Assembly: GCA_003116995.1 (NCBI GenBank)
Contig: BDSL01000157.1
Coordinates: 62,001-126,000, forward strand
Length of the DNA stretch: 64,000 bases
Reading direction: 5' to 3'
Source: Yamagishiella unicocca
Lineage: Eukaryota > Chlorophyta > Chlorophyceae > Chlamydomonadales > Volvocaceae
Below are positions 59,001 through 64,000 of this stretch, piece after piece (position 1 is the stretch's first letter; each line of letters begins with the position of its first letter). A program made the position numbers and the translations under genes. The notes under the pieces are model-generated. The model saw only the letters and a list, made by a program, of their open reading frames with translations, made no database searches and was not told the origin of the DNA.

Positions 59001-62000
59001 TACAGAAAAGAGCCGGTAGCTGGTAGCTCGACATGGGGTAGCTGGTGCATAGCCTTCGGCAGGAGAGGGGGGAGGTAAAGACCCGGTTACACGAGGGGCG
59101 GGGGGAAGGTGGATAGCGGCGTAGCAGCGGCGTGCCAACAGCGGCGTATTCGGCGATCCTGCACACCGCCACCCCATAGGCAGCAACGCCCCCGGTTCTT
59201 AGCAACGCAGGTAATGAATGGCTGTTGCCGTACTTACGTCGTACACATCCTCAAATCTTTGCCCTGCCCCCAACGGCGGCAGCCTGACCGGCAGCGCGCG
59301 GTGGTTGGCGGTTACCTCGGACACCCTCGGCAGCAGCCATTCATAGGTGCATAGCCTGGAGGGAGGTGGTGCCCGGGAGGGGGAGGGGAGACCCGGTTAC
59401 ACGACATAGGAGGCCGAGGAAGGTTACAGAAAAGGACCGGTAACTCGACATGGGAAGTGTAGCTGGTGTATAGTCTTCGGACACCTGGACGCGCGCCGGG
59501 GTGGGGTGGGGTGGCGGGGGGAAAGAGGAAACCCGTTGGGAGGGTTTCGAGGAAGACCCGTGGACGCGAGAAACACCGTAAGGAGGTGGGGAGAGGGCCC
59601 GTAAGGGGGGGTTACAATAATAGACCCGATAACGCGACTGGGGAAATCACGGGGGAGCGGTCACGGGGGAGGCAGCGGCTGGGAGGGAGGTGGAACCAGC
59701 AATGTCATCATCCCGGTTACAACCCTCACTTGCCGCGTACGTGGATTGTTGCGTACCCGCAGCTGCACGGTACAGACCACAACAACCGTCGGCAACCGCC
59801 ACACGCGGAGCCCCCACTCACGTCTTTTCGTCGCCTGCGTCTGAGGCCTCCCCCTCCAAGAACTGGCTGCCGCTGCCGGCGCCCTGCAAGCTGCCCATCG
59901 CGGTCAGCTGCTGGGACCCCGTGCCGTACAGCTGTTGAGATCCCGTGCCGTACAGCTGTTGAGATCCCGTGCCGTTCAGCTGCTGCGATGGCGCTTCTGA
60001 GGGTAGCTGGGAGCCGTGCAGCTGCTGGCTGCCGGGACCGGGACCCCCGAAGGCTAGGTCCTGCGAGGCACGGACGAAGGGACCGCCCGCAGGATGGGAG
60101 CCACACCCACCGCCAGGACCACCGCCAGGGCCGGACCCCGCTCGCGCCAATGTCAATGCCGTTGCGCCAGCGTCAGCAGCCGCGGCACCTTCGGCTCCGG
60201 AACCAACTGCCTTTGAGTCCTTGGCTCCCCGAGGGTGCGCACGCGGAGCGACCCCTGCGCCCCCAGCGACTGCGGCAGCGGCAGCCAAGGGACAGGCCAT
60301 CGGCGGCAGCCCTAGGGGGACAGCAGCCGCCTGGGCACCCGCCTTGGCGCCCGGCTTCTCCCCCCGGCAGCCCGCGCCAGCCGCAGCGCCGTTCGCGGCT
60401 GCCGTGACTGCCCTGAGCACCTCGCGGCCCCCCTGAGAGTGCCGAGGCGGTAGCTGCGGTTGTAGCTGCGGCTGTAGCTGCGGTTGTGACTGCAGCTCGG
60501 GCCCTGCCGCCTCGTCCTCGATGGAGCTGGTGGACGCGGCGGGGCTCACCGCGCCGTCGTCCAGGCGGTCCATAGCGGAGGAGAAGTCGCCCCTTTCGCG
60601 GCGTAGGGCCTGGGGGAAGAGGAAGGGTGACGGGGCCGGGGGATTACAGAAAAGAACCGGTTACTCGACATGGGAAGCGTAGCTGGTGCATAGGGGGTCC
60701 GGGGGAGGGGGACAGTGGTTTGGGTTTGGAGGGGGGGTTGCTTCGGATGCGGCGTGTCTACAGCGGTGGGGTGCAGCGGTGGGGTGCAGCGGTGGGGTGC
60801 AGCGGTGGGGTGCAGCGGTGGGGTGCAGCGGTGGGGTGCAGCGGTGGGGTGCAGCGGTGGGGTGCAGCGGTGGGGTGCAGCAGTGGACAGCCCGAACAGC
60901 GAAGGAGGGAAGATAAAACCCGATTACGCAACATAGGAGATGGAGGACAGGAGCCGTGAGAGGGGGGACAGACGTGCGAGGCATGGCTGCCGTACACACG
61001 TACACACGGCCTCTGCCGCCCAGCAAGCCACCATTCCGAATCAGGCAAGATAGGATCCTTCATCGCCCCTCATCGGCCCTCATCAGCCCTCATCGGCGCG
61101 GAGAATTGCATCCACTTGTGTGGTACCGTAGTGGGACCCCGACAGACCAGGCGCCCAAGCGATGACTGCTAAGCACGGCCTGCAACCAAGTCAGCGCCGT
61201 AGCGACGCCCCCCTCACCCTCAACGCCTGGCGTCCTTGCCGGCCCCCCCGCCGGCCCATGTTACACTGCCCATGTCGTGTGCAACCGTGTCATTACCCCG
61301 CCCTCCCCGGGTCTTCCTCGAGCCCTCCCCGGCCCCCCCGCCCCGCCTCGTCCCGCGCACCTACGCCCCTTAGATGGCTGGCGGTCGCTTCTCACTCCCA
61401 CGTCGGTCCGCGGGGCTCCTCGGCCCCACCCCATCTGGTATTTTCCGGCTTCCTCACGTCGTCCGCAACATTATGGTCCGTATTCGGGCGGGTCGGGACC
61501 TTGCCGCGCTGTCCGCTCTCCCATCGCTCGCCGCCTCCCCCATTTCTCCAGCTAGCGCCCAAAACCAACCGGTTTCGCTTAACGTTTCCTTGCGTCGCGC
61601 GGGGGCCTCGCTTCCTTTCGTCCAGCCGCCGCCGATTTAGCTTAGCCGCCGAAGGTCGACATACGACCTCCGTCTTTCGTATCCTCACCCAGTTCTCCAG
61701 CATACATCTCGAAACGTCTTTTCTAAACGGTTTCGTTTCCGCATCCACGGGTCTTCCTCGAAATCCCCCACGTCGGTCCGCGGGGCTCCTCGGCCCCCCC
61801 CCCGGCCCCGCCACCACCTCCACCGTCCTCGGTTTGTCGGCTGCGGATTCGCGGAGTCTCTTATAACACACACACCTCGGGCGCACCCACCTTGCGCGCG
61901 AGCCGCCGGTCGAAGCCCATTGCCACCATGTGGTCCACATCCGCGTCGCTGAGCACCACCCGCGCCCGCTTGGGAGCAGCTGCTGCTGCTACTGCTGGTA

Positions 62001-63897
62001 CAGCTGTAGCTGCTGCTACAGCTCCCGCGGCCACTGTCCCCCGGGCCTGATCCTGGCCCAACACGGCAGTCGCCGTGAACCGCTCCGGCTGCTGTCGCAG
62101 CTGCGGTAGCTGGGGCTGGGGCTGCAGCCGCTGGGAGCAGTTCGGGGCGGCGGCATCCGGGTCCCGCAGCAGGAACGCAAACGACGTGTCCAATCCGGGT
62201 CCGCTGCTGGGGGCGCTGCCGGGTCCTCCTGCCTGCCCCGGGTCGCCGTCCTCGTCGCTGCTGTCCAACAACTCCACAACAACCACCCCCCTGTCCCTCG
62301 CTCCTCTCAGGTCCTGGGCCCCACCGCCATCACCACCCCCTGCCGCGACCGCCGCAGCGGCTGACCGCGCCGCCGGCGCGGCAGCGGCGGCCGGCGCCGC
62401 CGGCCGTGACGGCGGCAGCCGCCCGGAGGCTCCGCCATCGGCGGCCATCGCGGCAGCGAGGCCCCCCCGAGCCGCGCCAGCGGCGGTGCGTACACCGCTG
62501 TCGTACGCCAGCCCGGCGCTGTTGAAGATGTCCCCCATGTTGGCTCCGGGGCGGGCGAAACCCGCCAGTGGTGCAGCAGTGCCCGAACACGCCCTCCCCA
62601 GCGGGTCGCCTAGGGCGCCCTGGCTGCCCTGCAGGCCCTGGCTTCCAATAAGGCCCTGCAGGCCCTGGCTTCCAATAAGGCCCTGCAGGCCCTGGCTTCC
62701 AATAAGGCCCTGGCCGCTCCAGACGCCTTGGCCGCTCCCCAAGTCCACTTCGTCGCTGCTGAGGGCGCTCGCACCGCTGGTTCGCCTTCGATGTGAGGGG
62801 CCGCGGGCAGGGCCAGCAGCAGCAGCAGCCGCAGCAACAGCCGTCGCAGCAGCCGCAGGGCCAGCAGCAGGGCCAGCTCCGGCGGCCGACCCCAGGGCCG
62901 CAGCCGCGCCCCCCCGCTCCTGCCTAGGCGGCGGCTCGAAGCCCCTGTAGGCTCGTCCTGGGGGCCGCAATGGGGGGTCAGGGTGGGGGTGGGGGTGAGA
63001 GCGCCCGTATGCGCACTGTGCTAGCTGCCGCTGTAGGAGTGGCTGAGAGGGAGTGTCCGGGGTTTGCGAAAAGGGGAGGAGGCAGGGCATGCCGGTACCG
63101 TTGCAAGCAGTCGGGACTCTGGCGGCGGCACATGGAGGCCGAGTGCCCCTGACCCAGATCCTGGAGATCAAATCCCCTACCCGACCCTCTGGCCCTGATC
63201 AAATCCCCTACCCGACCCCTGACCCTGATCAAATCCCCTACCCGACCCCCTGACCCCGATCAAATCCCCGACCCGACCCCTGACCCTGATCAAATCCCCT
63301 ACCCAACCCCTGACCCTGATCAAATCCCCTACCCGACCCCCTGACCCCGATCAAATCCCCTACCCGACCCCCTGATCCTGATCAAATCCCCTACCCGAAC
63401 CCCTGACCCCGATCAAATCCCCTACCCGACCCCCTGACCCAGATCAAATCCCCTACCCGACCCCTGCCGCACCGCACCCCTGCACGCCGCCCTGCCCCCG
63501 CTGCGCCTTTGCCCCAGCCCGCGGCCGCCTTGTGGGGCCTTATCATCATCCGCCACCGCCACAACGTCCCTCGAAGCTGGACTTCCCTGGGCACGTTACC
63601 GCCCCCCCACCCCGTGCTCTCCAGCATGCATCTCGAAACGTCTGTTCTAAACGCTTTTCCTTCGTACAACGGTTTTCCTTGCAACCCCCCGCCCTATACC
63701 CCGGGCGGTAAGGGGGGAGAAAGTACCACATACACGCCCCCACCCCCGCCGCTGCCGCACCTCTCGTCGCGCACGCCGGCGTGCCGTTGGGGTACGGCAT
63801 CAGCAGCGGCTCCACCTCCTCCACCTCGCAGTAGCGCCGGATTTCATCGTCCACCTGCTCCTCGGTGACACCCGGCAGGGGGGCCACCTCCTGGTAC
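56036..63897 (-). CDS. MUS81: crossover junction endonuclease MUS81, 5' end outside window
   Basis: Eight exons in the window, about 1004 residues: 63897-63761, 62957-61891, 60609-59822, 59355-59238, 58937-58759, 58227-58067, 57459-57145, 56283-56036; phases agree and the stop is TAG. With EME1, MUS81 cuts 3'-flap, fork and nicked Holliday-junction DNA in recombination repair. The nuclease core is complete: FEDVYDVVLLVDNREPPALV, LSVGDFVWVA and the catalytic VLERKRVEDLLGSVRDGRY with QQKYRLKRCGL, then the C-terminal helix-hairpin-helix (GMGEERASRVLARYPTPALL). The N-terminal half is unusual: long Ala/Gly/Gln-rich tracts, three GLIGSQGLQ repeats, a GSQQLYGT repeat and, across the 61891/60609 junction, a UBA-like motif (VDHMVAMGFDRRLARKALRR then ERGDFSSAMDRLDDG). 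The usual N-terminal helix-hairpin-helix and winged helix are not seen; they may lie beyond the right edge. The first exon listed is the least certain. Confidence 0.88.
56666..56716. repeat. 18-bp direct repeat in MUS81 intron
   Basis: Three imperfect copies of CCCACGTGCTCCCTTGCA in the last MUS81 intron. Confidence 0.8.
57474..57524 (+). repeat. family A repeat copy in MUS81 intron
   Basis: Reads TATGAGAGGAAGACCCGTGG then GTCGGCGCGGGCTAGGAAAC, antisense to MUS81, right next to the exon start at 57459. It matches both the core and the CTAGGAA block of the family. Confidence 0.65.
57985..58048 (-). repeat. family C repeat copy in MUS81 intron
   Basis: On the minus strand this reads through a CCGGTAAATCGACTTGGGAA-type block, then GTGTAGTGGGTGCATAGCCT. 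Further family C copies lie at 58997-59060, 59426-59478 and 60645-60693 on the plus strand; all fall in MUS81 introns. Confidence 0.65.
58697..58758 (-). repeat. family A repeat starting at a MUS81 5' splice site
   Basis: The intron starts GTGAGGGGGG followed directly by ACCCGTGGGTCGGCACTGAA and a block containing ACCGATTAGGGA. The last intron of the WD-repeat gene begins with the same arrangement. Confidence 0.75.
58997..59060 (+). repeat. family C repeat copy
   Basis: TTACAGAAAAGAGCCGGTAG, a CTCGACATGGGG block, then AGCTGGTGCATAGCCTTCGG. Similar copies at 59426-59478 and 60645-60693. Confidence 0.7.
59426..59478 (+). repeat. family C repeat copy
   Basis: TTACAGAAAAGGACCGGTAA, then CTCGACATGGGAAGTGTAGC and TGGTGTATAGTCTTCGG; inside the MUS81 intron 59356-59821. 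Confidence 0.7.
60645..60693 (+). repeat. family C repeat copy
   Basis: TTACAGAAAAGAACCGGTTA, then CTCGACATGGGAAGCGTAGC and TGGTGCATAG; close to the exon start at 60609 in a MUS81 intron. Confidence 0.7.
60762..60880. repeat. 13-bp minisatellite in MUS81 intron
   Basis: About nine perfect tandem copies of GCGGTGGGGTGCA. Confidence 0.95.
61395..61432 (+). repeat. duplicated intronic block (see also 61768-61803)
   Basis: CCCACGTCGGTCCGCGGGGC then TCCTCGGCCCC occurs twice in the same MUS81 intron, at 61398-61430 and 61768-61800. Confidence 0.8.
61811..61862 (-). repeat. family B repeat copy in MUS81 intron
   Basis: Minus strand GAGACTCCGCGAATCCGCAG then CCGACAAACCGAGGACGG, starting 30 nt downstream of the donor at 61890 in the sense orientation. 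Confidence 0.7.
62632..62712 (-). repeat. 27-bp coding tandem repeat in MUS81
   Basis: Three copies of a 27-bp unit encoding GLIGSQGLQ inside the long N-terminal exon. The unit is a multiple of three, so copy-number change keeps the frame. Confidence 0.9.
63165..63470. repeat. 25-bp minisatellite in MUS81 intron
   Basis: About twelve tandem copies of a unit containing GATCAAATCCCCTACCCGAC, with small length and C/T differences, in the intron 62958-63760. Confidence 0.95.
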
Positions 63898-64000
63898 CTG
63901 TGGCGCAGCAGCGGCAGCATCAGTGGCAGCATCAGCATCAGCAGCAGACCGCAGACTGAGTGGGCCTCGCCGCAACAGCCGTCCTCACCCGTGCTGCCAC
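63898..64000. other. right edge of window
   Basis: Upstream MUS81 intron or further 5' exon, cut by the window end. The CAGCAGCGGCAG-like tract could be coding or intronic; not assigned. Confidence 0.4.

Noticed and set aside
62970..63152. Zinc-finger-like string CRYRCKQSGLWRRHMEAECP on the plus strand
   Set aside because: It lies antisense in a MUS81 intron, has only one finger-like unit and no splice or start context; probably chance.

Overview
The window looks like nuclear DNA of a volvocine (chlamydomonadalean) green alga. The genes are rich in GT-AG introns, third positions are mostly G or C, low-complexity runs of Ala, Gly and Gln interrupt proteins, TGTAA-type poly(A) signals follow many stop codons, and the set includes a plastid triose-phosphate isomerase, a Ycf49-like plastid protein and plant-type complex I subunits. 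I cannot name the species. Exons were assigned by reading both strands and requiring homology, GT-AG boundaries and consistent codon phase together.

Left part (1-19.6 kb, very GC-rich): a WD-repeat protein resembling the ciliary central-pair protein WDR93/FAP297 (minus) sits head to head with a very large ankyrin-repeat TRP-type cation channel (plus). The channel's S6 helix is split over a 24-nt and a 7-nt micro-exon.

Middle part (19.6-36 kb, mostly less GC-rich): intronless plastid triose-phosphate isomerase (+), the nucleotide-loop enzyme CobT of vitamin B12 metabolism (-), an inositol polyphosphate kinase (+), a Ycf49-like DUF2499 plastid protein (-) and the Golgi-to-ER retrieval receptor RER1 (+). 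Adjacent genes mostly alternate strand, so many neighbours are head to head (317-610 bp between start codons) or tail to tail.

36-42.8 kb: a gene-poor block with a 16-bp perfect inverted repeat that folds as a hairpin, a pair of identical 18-bp inverted termini about 4.7 kb apart, and between them a roughly 20-copy tandem array of a 178-bp unit. Its two diagnostic variants show a three-unit higher-order repeat.

42.8-54.5 kb: an 863-residue protein of unknown function (+), complex I subunit B14/NDUFA6 (-), a TMEM209-family nuclear-envelope-type membrane protein (+) and complex I subunit PDSW/NDUFB10 (-).

56-64 kb (very GC-rich again): the structure-specific nuclease MUS81 (-), cut by the right edge, with an unusually long N-terminal half that contains a UBA-like motif. 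Introns of WDR93, TRP, CobT and MUS81 share short dispersed repeat families. In two unrelated genes one family begins exactly at the 5' splice site, as expected for introner-like elements. The genes do not form one pathway; they look like ordinary housekeeping and ciliary genes in a repeat-invaded algal chromosome.
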